This document shows, piece after piece, positions 27,388-35,497 of a stretch of DNA of 36,500 bases. The number at the start of each line of letters is the position of its first letter. The stretch's first letter is position 1. The DNA comes from Perkinsus marinus ATCC 50983. Taxonomy: Eukaryota > Perkinsozoa > Perkinsida > Perkinsidae. The DNA lies in assembly GCF_000006405.1 (NCBI RefSeq), contig NW_003209261.1, positions 76,167-112,666 on the forward strand. Reading direction: 5' to 3'. The notes below the pieces were generated by a model. The model did no database searches. It worked only from the letters and a program-made list of their open reading frames with translations, and was not told the DNA's origin. The position numbers and the translations under genes are program-made.

Positions 27388-29964
27388 ATGTCATCATCAT
27401 CGTCTGGGAGCAGCAAGACCACGACTTCGATGGCCGTGCTCATTTCCTTTGGCATTTATATAGGCATCTTCGCTGGTATGGTCCTAGCCTATTGTCTGGT
27501 TAAACATAAAGCTCCGAAGCTTTATAATTGTCGTGATAATATCCCTGAGTTAAGGTGTCCACTTTCGGATAGAAAAACTGGTAAATGGTCGTGGATACGC
27601 GACGCTGTGTTGACAAGCGACGATGATCTTATGCGTTATGCTGGCCTGGATGCAGCAGCGTTTATACGACTTCTGAAAATGGGGATAAAAATCTCGTTAG
27701 TGGGATGTTTTAACTCAATATTCCTCATCCCTATATACAAATACCAAGATCGCAATGATGGGTCTAACGAAAGCGATACTATGCAGTCGTGGAGTCTAGG
27801 TAACCTCCTCAATGGTGACTCGGCGATGATCGCTACCCTCTTGGCATCTTATTTATTCTATGGTTACTCTATGTATCTCATTTATCATGAGTTTAGTTGG
27901 TATCTACGCAGACGTCATGAATTTCTGGCTCGCAAGAGTTTGGAAAATTACACGATATTTGTGCGTGGCCTGCCGCAGGAATTGCGTTCGAATCAAGCAT
28001 TGAGGAATTTCTTCGAGGAAGTCGCCCCTGGGAAGGTATTGGATGCTCGAGTGGCTCTGGACATTGACGATCTGGAGAAGCAGGAAGCAGATAGGAGTAA
28101 GATTATACCCAAGCTGGAGCATGCTTATAATGTTGCCGAATATGAGGGGGAGCGTCCAGAGATGAAGATTAAGATGTGTGGTAAGGAGAAGATGGACACT
28201 ATCACAGTGTTGGAGAGACGACTAGCTGCATTGAATCGATATTGTGAGAAGACTGTCCGATCAGCGGAGGACTTCCAAGAGAAGGCTGATGAGCTCTTCC
28301 GGGAGCAACTGGAGGAAAAGGAGAAAAGGGAGGAGGAAGCTGAGCGGGGGTTGAGTAAGCAGTTGATTAATCTAACGAAGGCCCCTGTGAATATCGTTAA
28401 GGATGTTGCTGATATAGTACCTCTACCCAAGGCTCTAATGCCGACTAACCTTCTACCCTTTGGAGAGAAGCCTGCCTTCCAGACTAGAAGTGACGGTTTT
28501 GTAACTTTCCGTTCATTAAAGGCCTCTATGTCGGCTTTACAGATGGTGCATTCAGCTACACCATTCAAGTTGTATGCTATGCCTGCTCCCCTGCCAGATG
28601 ACGTGTTCTGGGATAATGTAGGTGTACCTCATATGAGGCAGGAATTGGGTATGCTACTCTCTATCTCTCTAACGGTTGTCTTATGTGTGTTCTGGACGGT
28701 ACCTGTGGCTTTCGTATCGTCAGTATCACAAGTCCAAAACTTAAAGAGAGAGTTGCCATTCTTGGAGACCTGGTCGGAGGCCTGGCCCGGTATTGATGTG
28801 CTACTACAGCAGATCTCCCCTATTCTGTTGTCTGTTCTCAACTCTTTATTGGTTGTTTTCTTGAAGTTATTCTCTCAGCTTGAGGGCCACATTTCCAACT
28901 CTACCTTGAGCGCCTCATTGTTTGCTAAGTTAGCGGCATTCTACATTATACAGACCTTCTTCGTTAGTGCTATAGCTGGTAGTCTTCTGGCGAGTCTACA
29001 TGAGCTGAGTGTCGATCCTTGGGGTACTATCCAAGATATTTTGGGTAACAACCTCCCCCAACAGGCTAACTACTTCATGTCCTTCGTATTTGTCCAAGTT
29101 GGACCCCCACTAGGCTCGGAGCTCCTACGATACACACCATTAATAAAAGCACTTGTTCGGAAGAACATTGGTCCGAGGTTGACGGAGAAGGAGAGGAGTC
29201 AGGCCTTCTTTGGCCTGGAGCCCTTGAGTAACCCTGTGACATTAGATCAACCTAAGTTGTTGTCCACGGTTATGCTCTTCTTCATGATTCTCTTTGTTTA
29301 CGCTGTAACGTCTCCTTTTGTTTCTTTCGTAATGGCATTTGCCTTTGCTTGTGAAGCTGTTATATACAAGAATCAATATGCATTCATATATGATCCAAGT
29401 AATGATAGTGGTGGACAGATGTGGACTAGAGCCATGCGGTTCATCATATTCTGTGAGATAGTAGCCGAGATTACAGTTATGGCTGTGCTAGCTATCAAGG
29501 AGGGTGCGGTCGCTTCTCCTCTTATGATTCCTCTCTTTATTGCTACTATATTATTCTGGCTCTATCTAGAGCAACAACACTTCCGAGTAGCTGTGTATTT
29601 GCCATCAAGGACGTGTGTGGAGGTAGACTCGGCTAGGGATAAGTTGGCCGAGATTGATTTCGATGCTTGGTTTGGTGCATATCGACAGGAGGCTCTCAAG
29701 GTGCCCTATGTCCGACCAGAGATACCACCGAACCAGCATCCACCTGAGGAGCTTATCGAAGCAGGCCTGGGCCGTCTCCCCTCCCCCCTCTCCTCCTCGT
29801 CTTCATCATCGTCTACACTTGGCTCGGACGGGTTCGTTACTCCTATCAGTCGCTTGCCTAGCACGACTCCACCACCTAACTCGTCTGATAGCATCAGGAA
29901 ACAGTCGTCAGATGAGGCAATACCACCATCCGAGGCTTCTATCGAGAATCCTCATAATCACTGA
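27388..29964 (+). CDS. OSCA/CSC1 (TMEM63)-type mechanosensitive, calcium-permeable cation channel, 858 aa, single exon
   Basis: One uninterrupted frame from ATG 27388 to TGA 29962-29964. The first helix is VLISFGIYIGIFAGMVLAYC (about 18-37). The family signature DLMRYAGLDAAAFIRLLKMG follows, then ENYTIFVRGLP (about 187-197), which opens the cytosolic RRM-like domain. That domain includes a long charged coiled-coil-like part (EKADELFREQLEEKEKREEE). LPDDVFWDNVGV near residue 405 marks the return to the membrane, followed by about eight helices including the pore region. The C-terminal ~80 residues are Pro/Ser-rich with an eight-Ser run and probably disordered. These channels open under membrane tension or osmotic shock and pass Ca2+. 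Family length (700-850 aa) fits. Lack of introns contrasts with the neighbours. Confidence 0.95.
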   Translation: MSSSSSGSSKTTTSMAVLISFGIYIGIFAGMVLAYCLVKHKAPKLYNCRDNIPELRCPLSDRKTGKWSWIRDAVLTSDDDLMRYAGLDAAAFIRLLKMGIKISLVGCFNSIFLIPIYKYQDRNDGSNESDTMQSWSLGNLLNGDSAMIATLLASYLFYGYSMYLIYHEFSWYLRRRHEFLARKSLENYTIFVRGLPQELRSNQALRNFFEEVAPGKVLDARVALDIDDLEKQEADRSKIIPKLEHAYNVAEYEGERPEMKIKMCGKEKMDTITVLERRLAALNRYCEKTVRSAEDFQEKADELFREQLEEKEKREEEAERGLSKQLINLTKAPVNIVKDVADIVPLPKALMPTNLLPFGEKPAFQTRSDGFVTFRSLKASMSALQMVHSATPFKLYAMPAPLPDDVFWDNVGVPHMRQELGMLLSISLTVVLCVFWTVPVAFVSSVSQVQNLKRELPFLETWSEAWPGIDVLLQQISPILLSVLNSLLVVFLKLFSQLEGHISNSTLSASLFAKLAAFYIIQTFFVSAIAGSLLASLHELSVDPWGTIQDILGNNLPQQANYFMSFVFVQVGPPLGSELLRYTPLIKALVRKNIGPRLTEKERSQAFFGLEPLSNPVTLDQPKLLSTVMLFFMILFVYAVTSPFVSFVMAFAFACEAVIYKNQYAFIYDPSNDSGGQMWTRAMRFIIFCEIVAEITVMAVLAIKEGAVASPLMIPLFIATILFWLYLEQQHFRVAVYLPSRTCVEVDSARDKLAEIDFDAWFGAYRQEALKVPYVRPEIPPNQHPPEELIEAGLGRLPSPLSSSSSSSSTLGSDGFVTPISRLPSTTPPPNSSDSIRKQSSDEAIPPSEASIENPHNH

Positions 29965-30364
29965 ATATATGTATGAAAATGTATCATTAACGACTATGTT
30001 GTTGAATACTATCCGAGCTTCTGGGATGTCCAAAGCACATCGCCACTTACGTTTCTATCCTTCTCGATAACTTCGACTCGTGTTGGAGATTAAATTCAGG
30101 GGGGATAATCGGAGTTAATTTCGTGGCGAGTGACGGAACTCTGCTATACTCATGCGGCAACAGGCATCAAAGAGGTGATTACAGGTGGTTGTTATTCTCG
30201 ATCGGAGGGTTCTATTCCATGTTGAGTACTGAAGTGAATTCGTCAAGTGTCGGAAGTGATAAATTAGATTTGGTTTACTCTCAGTGAGCCATCTTTTTGA
30301 TGCTGCTTGTTCGCCCAAGTATCTTAGGTCTCGCACGCGGAAGATTCAACAATATAGCTCAACG
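29965..30364. other. Intergenic region with an A-box-like element
   Basis: Contains AATTTCGTGGCGAGTGACGG at 30117-30136, close to the A-box-like family found inside introns. No supported gene. Confidence 0.4.
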
Positions 30365-31126
30365 ATGGGTTGGATGTTGTCCAGGTGGAACGCAGGTGGT
30401 GGTGGTGATCTGAGCTGGAAGTTGGAACTAATGAGATACTTTCAGGTTGTGTATGAGGTCAATGTAAAATGCCGAGACAAGGAGACAGCTGAAAGATTCT
30501 TCGGATGGCTGGTCAATCAAGGTCATGTCGCGGAAGTTGTTAAGAATGAAGGATTCTCTTCGGCTGAGGTACGACACTTCTAGTGAACATCATGGAATAG
30601 GCGGTTATTATAATTTCGTGGCGCAGTGACGGATTCGCCAGGTTTTTACGGATGTTGAGGATGCCCGTAAGTTGGTTGCGAGATATGTAGTTGACAGTGT
30701 GGAAGATCTAGATGCGTACTCTAGCGGTCCTGGGGTAGTGAAGGAGGTTAGTTGGGGGTCTCACAGAGTGAAAGATGCTGAAGATGTGATACCGAAGGTT
30801 TATCAGATATAGCACACTATTTCAGATAGCACTCAAGAAAGAAGGCATTGAGAAATTTGGTGACTCTTTTACGGCGACGAGGAGAGTTTTACGTAGCGCT
30901 CATACGGTTTACAAGTGAGGCCGCAGGTTCGATCCCAGGCAGGGTCATTTTTGTTTCATGCCGCTCCGGGATAGTGAGGTTTTGGGTTGACAGTGAAGTT
31001 CTAAATGGGTGTGTGAGGAAGTGTTGGAAAATAGGAATGCATCTGAGGTACCACTCGAACAGGAGGTTAAACACGCATATCATTGAATTGAGGATATCAT
31101 TGTTAATTCTGTGTGACAGGAAGTGA
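30365..31126 (+). CDS. DUF4286-type small protein, 4 exons
   Basis: Exons: 30365-30568, 30642-30746, 30826-30892, 30975-31126 (528 nt, 175 aa). The core reads VVYEVNVKCRDKETAERFFG..WLVNQGHVAEVVKNEGFSSAE, then LVARYVVDSVEDLDAYSSG and ALKKEGIEKFGDSFTATRRVL. This matches my memory of the DUF4286 ferredoxin-like family (IYEVNL..WL..HV.EML..PGF..A; ..F...FTA.RRVL). Members are common in bacteria and their function is unknown. The N-terminal Trp/Gly-rich 27 residues before VVYEVN are not part of that domain; an alternative start is the Met of MRYFQ. The last exon is uncertain, since the family domain is already complete at RRVL and the intron 30893-30974 could instead begin at GTGAGG 30914. Confidence 0.7.
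30612..30641 (+). repeat. A-box-like motif providing the 3' splice site of intron 30569-30641
   Basis: AATTTCGTGGCGCAGTGACG then GATTCGCCAG, ending exactly at the acceptor. TGGCGCAGTGACGG follows the tRNA A-box pattern TRGCNNAGYNNGG. Confidence 0.6.
30893..30974 (+). repeat. DUF4286-gene intron with tRNA-like content
   Basis: Begins GTAGCGCTCATACGG, which is A-box-like, and 18 nt later has GCAGGTTCGATCCCAGGC, a B-box. The unit is sense to the gene. Confidence 0.55.
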
Positions 31127-31606
31127 GCAGCAAGTGGTTTCATTCACTCCTTTAACGATGATTTCCGAGGTAGGAGTCCTCACCTTGCCAAGTTAAAAAG
31201 CCTGGGAGGTTATTTCATAAGTTCCTCAATGTCAAGAATAAAGAGTCTGGCCTTAAAAATGTCGGGGGTATAGTGAAGTTAAAAATGAGCGAGTTATTGC
31301 GAAGCAGTTGTCAACGACTTTGCATTGAAGTCGCACACAAATCTGAACCTTCTAAGAGGATTATGTGTTTTCCTGCTAGTAGAAATCAATTAACACGAGC
31401 AAGCTCATGAGCATGTTGGACGAAGGTTCTAACCTTGAGGATGAGTGCGCGAAATTGCGGTATGTAACTTAGACCTCATAACCCGGTTAGCTCTTACTCG
31501 AGTTTCTCAGTGGGTGTAAGGCGGGGGACGATGAGAGATTTTAAGGAGGCAAGATCTCAAGATTATTAGTTCCTCTTTTCCTTCTTGCAGTATTCATTAA
31601 ATTCCG
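31127..31606. other. Intergenic region, no gene seen
   Basis: Between the DUF4286-type gene and the Alba-domain gene. A CTTCTTGCAG acceptor-like site lies at about 31581-31590, 17 nt before the Alba ATG. Confidence 0.35.
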
Positions 31607-32872
31607 ATGACCTCCACCGACACCGATACGTAAGCAGATTTACTCGACCACGGCTCTACGGAAGGCTTTGTCACATACTATGCGTGTGGCTTTGATTCGC
31701 CATAATTCTCCTCCTCCTCGTCCTCTCCACCGTGACATGTTCCTCTATTCTTGAGTTCCCTCAGGTCGTCTGTTATTCGCTGTACGTCTAAGCACTCAGC
31801 CAATTTCTACATCCGAGCCGTCCAGAACTTCCTAAAAGGCATGCCGGTAGTAGTACTATTATTTTATCGGTATCAGTGGTGCTCGTTATACCATGGTTTT
31901 TCTTTGGAGTAAATGCCGCCACCTGTTAGTTGTTGTTGCTTCTAGCCCCTAGGCGTCCTCATCTCTTATCATCATGCGTCTGCTTAATACTTAGGGTACT
32001 TCTCACCGAACTGTGCTACTATGCAGGGTGCCTTTTCTCACGTGTGTCACTATTCCCGGTTAGATCGATAGGCTTTCCATACCGCACTAGCATAGACGAC
32101 GACCCAACAATACTTTCCCGAGGTTTCTTCAATGAGGTGTCATTATCATGTTTGGCTCATATTGAATGCTGTTTATGAGTTTGTGGAGATTACAATGATG
32201 TTGTACGTTGTTCCCTCAGGCCAAGGGTGAGCTCCCTGCTAAAATGCCAATCGATCGTGTACAAGTGACCGGCCTAGCCGCGGCTATCACCTATGCAGTA
32301 GCTGCTGCTACCGCAACGCAGTCGGCAGGGGTTGGCAAGATAGTTAGCATAAAGACTGGTGTGGTCATGGTCCAACCTGATCGTCCTGTGGGGAGGTCCG
32401 CCGCCGAGGAACATGGTAAAAGGGGGATTCGAACTCGCGTCCTCGCGAGTGTCAGATTGTTTAACTAACTATCATGCTATTTACTTCCATTCCTTGTCGT
32501 TAGCCGACGCACAATCATCTTCCTTGTTGTCGGTTTTCTAAGACTCCCGTATTTCACTTTCGTCGTTATATTCATCCGCCTCATCAGAGCTCTCTTCGCT
32601 AAATTTCCCGGTTCTCGGCATCAGGCAGATGCATCCACGTGATGATCCGATGATGAGATTTATTCTTACGGGGTATCTCTTGAATGAAGGTGGTTCGACT
32701 AATCTAGTCTCTACTGCCTTAATAATCTCGATCCGCAAGTCTGTTGTTGGCGTATAGTTCTTCATCAGGTGTGCCCAGTATTAGTATTGTTATCGAGCGT
32801 GTAGTAGATAGTGGTGAAGATGCAATGAAAAAGGAGGAGGCCGCTGGTGAGCCCGTTAAGAAAAGCGATTGA
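31607..32872 (+). CDS. Alba-domain nucleic-acid-binding protein, 4 exons, 134 aa
   Basis: Exons: 31607-31629, 31765-31846, 32220-32415, 32769-32872 (405 nt in phase). After MTSTDTDT comes the Alba fold: SSVIRCTSKHSANFYIRAVQ (strand then helix), RVQVTGLAAAITYAVAAATA (second strand and helix), KIVSIKTGVVMVQPDRPVGR and VPSISIVIERVVDSGE (final strand). The tail is Lys/Glu-rich. Alba proteins bind DNA or RNA; in alveolates and trypanosomatids they act in translational control and in nuclear or cytoplasmic RNP. An alternative last exon, 32504-32541, also splices in phase and gives ADAQSSSLLSVF. I prefer 32769-32872 because it completes the Alba beta-strand. Confidence 0.85.
32422..32444 (-). repeat. 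T-arm-like sequence in the Alba intron
   Basis: On the minus strand GACGCGAGTTCGAATCCCCC, six bases from the GTAAAA donor of intron 32416-32768. Confidence 0.55.
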
Positions 32873-33275
32873 CTTCCTTTGTTGGAGACTTAGTCGAGTC
32901 TCGTGTACTCCTGATATGTTTTTTATCTGTTCTCGAGCGCAAGTATGGAATGCTTGATCTATATGCGATCTTCATAATTTCCTTATGACTTTCTGTTGCC
33001 GACCAGACGGCGAGTTGAGTTTTCCCAGGCTCTGTCAGGTCACTACTACTTCAAGTTGGTTCACGAGTGATTGCGCTCATCTCGTCATATCATTCGTGCG
33101 ATGAGATTGTGTCCGGGTTGGAAAAGTGCCACGTCTGAAGTGTTTCCACAGGGTAGATTTGTACTTGTCGGTGCAAATGTCGAATACAAAGCCCAAGGGA
33201 GAGAGTTATGGTATATTAGTAGTATTGCGAGTCATTAAGTCATCCGTTTCAGCTGTTGTTATTATTTCCGTGTCT
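32873..33275. other. Intergenic region upstream of the RS-protein array
   Basis: No gene supported. A CCGTTTCAG acceptor-like site ends at 33252, 23 nt before the ATG of the first RS gene. Confidence 0.35.
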
Positions 33276-33998
33276 ATGGCCCGCAGTAGCCGTAGTAGAA
33301 GTAGCAGCAGGAGCAGGAGTGGCTCGTCCCGCAGTGGAATTAACGGCGACAGAAGGTCCAAGTCGCCGGCGGCGGGGGCGGGGGCGGCATCTGATAAGTC
33401 TCCAAAGGAATCCTCTGAGGTGAAGGAGACGGTGGAGAAGAGGAGACCACCGAGTCGGAGTCGATCCCCAAGTGATCCAAGGGAGAGGAGGCGTCGAGCT
33501 GATAGGGAGGATTTGGACACTTGTATTGCGCACGCCGTAGAGAGAAGCAATCTTTTAAAGCGGGAGGATTTCACTGAAGATCGATTGACCATGAGGAATC
33601 TCGAGGGCTGTTATTCGAGATATGGTGGATCTTTTGTGGTTGAGCTCATTGAGGAGGTCCTCCACTCGGTTGGGTTCGATGTGAGAGATCGAAGGGACAT
33701 CTTGGTCCCTCACAAGTTCGCTGGTATCCGAGTTAATAGGATCATGCGCTATATGGAGGATGAACGAAGGAGATCGGGGCCGCCTAGGAAAATATCGGTG
33801 ACGAAACTGATGGAAAAATGTGAAATTACTGACGATAAGATGGAGGAGAAGTTGAGATCGCTAACACAACGTCAATTGAGGAAGATATGCGAGGAGGTTG
33901 GTGAGGGAGAAGAAGGTAGGAGACGGTTGGAGGATAGGTTGGACATGAGCAGGTCAAAGAGTAGGAGGGGACGACATAGGAGCCGATCTCGATCCTAG
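33276..33998 (+). CDS. RS-rich protein paralog 1, 240 aa, single exon
   Basis: The start MARSSRSRSSSRSRS is chosen because paralog 3 begins MARRSRSRS; the frame is open further upstream but that part looks non-coding. The N-terminal RS stretch runs to about residue 75. A conserved helical domain follows, with REDFTEDRLTMRNLEGCYSR, FVVELIEEVLHSVGFDVRDR and RDILVPHKFAGIRVNRIM. A second conserved block is ISVTKLMEKC..DDKMEEKLRSLTQRQLRKICEE. The end is again RS/RG-rich (RRGRHRSRSRS). RS domains usually mediate splicing-factor contacts in the nucleus, but no RRM is present, so direct RNA recognition is not evident. The middle domain is unknown to me. Confidence 0.82.
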   Translation: MARSSRSRSSSRSRSGSSRSGINGDRRSKSPAAGAGAASDKSPKESSEVKETVEKRRPPSRSRSPSDPRERRRRADREDLDTCIAHAVERSNLLKREDFTEDRLTMRNLEGCYSRYGGSFVVELIEEVLHSVGFDVRDRRDILVPHKFAGIRVNRIMRYMEDERRRSGPPRKISVTKLMEKCEITDDKMEEKLRSLTQRQLRKICEEVGEGEEGRRRLEDRLDMSRSKSRRGRHRSRSRS

Positions 33999-34487
33999 AG
34001 AGTAGTACTAGATTATTATTTTCCAAAATGTGCTGTTGTTGAGTTAATATAGATCTTCGTCGGAGCTGTTTTGATCTTGCTTCGCCAGGGTCCTTTTTAT
34101 GAAATTCCATTATAATGTTGTTCTCTCTCCTCCATCATTGATGGAGGTGGCCCTATCGAGTCAAAGTCTTTCTTCTCCAGTAGGATCGAGTAAGATGAAT
34201 GTAAATTATCCAGACAATGCTCCTGGTTTATTCTGAGGCAACTCCTATTTCTACATATTGCTGCTCTTGGTAGCTCCTCACTAAATGGATTCCATTTGTT
34301 GCTATAAAGGGCTTTACTACCGGGCTCACGTATTAGCAGGATTCGCAGTAGTTGTAGAGTGCTCAGTGTTGACATCGCAGACCGGCATCAGTCTCGATTC
34401 GGTGCTTCTCTCGGGGAGCTTATCCTGTGTAATGGATTTTGTGGTATCTGTCAGTTTCCACGGTTATTCTCGAGTAGAGAATCTTGA
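33999..34487. other. Spacer between RS paralogs 1 and 2
   Basis: No gene supported. Contains a perfect hairpin palindrome at 34129-34147 (CCTCCATCA, one T, TGATGGAGG), possibly in the 3' UTR of paralog 1. Confidence 0.4.
34129..34147. other. Perfect palindromic hairpin
   Basis: CCTCCATCATTGATGGAGG, with 9-bp arms around a single T, in the spacer after RS paralog 1. Role unknown. Confidence 0.6.
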
Positions 34488-35213
34488 ATGCCAGCTCGAT
34501 CAGGGTCACGCTCGAGATCTCGCAGTAGCAGCAACAGCAGCAGCAACAGCAGAAGGAAGAGTCGTTCTAGATCGAGGCATAATGATCGATCATCAAGGCG
34601 AGCGCGAACGTCTTATGAGCGTGTAGAAGATATTATTGAGTCGAGCCTAGGCAACTCGAGGATAACCCTTTATGTCGAGGACTTTACTGATGACCGGGAT
34701 GTGGTCGAGAGTTTACTATACTGTTTTCGGATGCGGGGATCACAATTCGTAGGAGATGTTATTGACGACGCTATCGAGTCTATCTCGAGGGATTTCCGCA
34801 GTCGTAGAGAAGTAACTCATCCGAGTCGGTTGGTAGCAGCTCGAGTGAAGCGTTCTATTAGACGTAGAGATGAAGGGCTATCGCCTCGGCGGCTGGGGCG
34901 GCGGAGGAGTCAGAGAGAGCCTTCCAGATCTCGATCACTCTCGGGAGTGAAGCCTGGTAGGAGGGTCGTTGTAGAGGAGTTTGCTCGAAAGTATGGTGTT
35001 GATGCTGAATGCGAGATGAGGTTGAAAAGGTTAAGTCAGGATCAGCTACAGAGAGTATGTGGAGGCGATCTTATCATCCATCGTGATTGTAGAAATGTTA
35101 GTAGTTTGATTATGGCGAGAATTAGAGATGAGATGCAGGGGAGATTGCCGGATGTGGCAAGCAGAAGTGATTCAAGGAGTAGATCCAGTCCAAGGAGGTC
35201 GGACAAAACTTGA
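34488..35213 (+). CDS. RS-rich protein paralog 2, 241 aa, single exon
   Basis: Begins MPARSGSRSRSRSSSNSSSN. The central domain (about 45-135) aligns block by block with paralogs 1 and 3: YVEDFTDDRDVVESLLYCFR, FVGDVIDDAIESISRDFRSR, REVTHPSRLVAARVKRSI. After an RS spacer comes the C-terminal block, VVVEEFARKYGVDAECEMRL, KRLSQDQLQRVCGGDLI, then RNVSSLIMARIRDEM. The last part resembles the (NPS)xxLxARIRDA-type tail I recall from dinoflagellate RNA-associated proteins. It ends in a short RS tail. A TCTGTCAG acceptor-like site lies 33 nt before the ATG. Confidence 0.85.
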   Translation: MPARSGSRSRSRSSSNSSSNSRRKSRSRSRHNDRSSRRARTSYERVEDIIESSLGNSRITLYVEDFTDDRDVVESLLYCFRMRGSQFVGDVIDDAIESISRDFRSRREVTHPSRLVAARVKRSIRRRDEGLSPRRLGRRRSQREPSRSRSLSGVKPGRRVVVEEFARKYGVDAECEMRLKRLSQDQLQRVCGGDLIIHRDCRNVSSLIMARIRDEMQGRLPDVASRSDSRSRSSPRRSDKT

Positions 35214-35497
35214 CCTATTATGTATCTCTACTGCACCGAGGTTGGATTCTTATGATTTTATGATTACGGAGGTGGGGAATACTGGTAGTCTCGAACATAT
35301 CAAATTTGTCGAGTTTGGGAGGGGGAAATTCGTTGTCGAATAGAGCAGGATAGAAAGTTAGTCCGTTGTGTAGATGCCATCAGACAGCATCAATGCCTCA
35401 CACTTAGGATCAATCATCGCACTACAGTGCCACCCTTACTGACGTTATCGCGTCTCAGTATTTCTTCCTCTCCTCATTTGCTGTTTCCATATTCGTA

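Noticed and set aside
32538-32765. 75-codon minus-strand frame overlapping the Alba gene 3' part
   Set aside because: It lies within the preferred last Alba intron, has no recognised domain and no splice support. It looks like a chance open frame.
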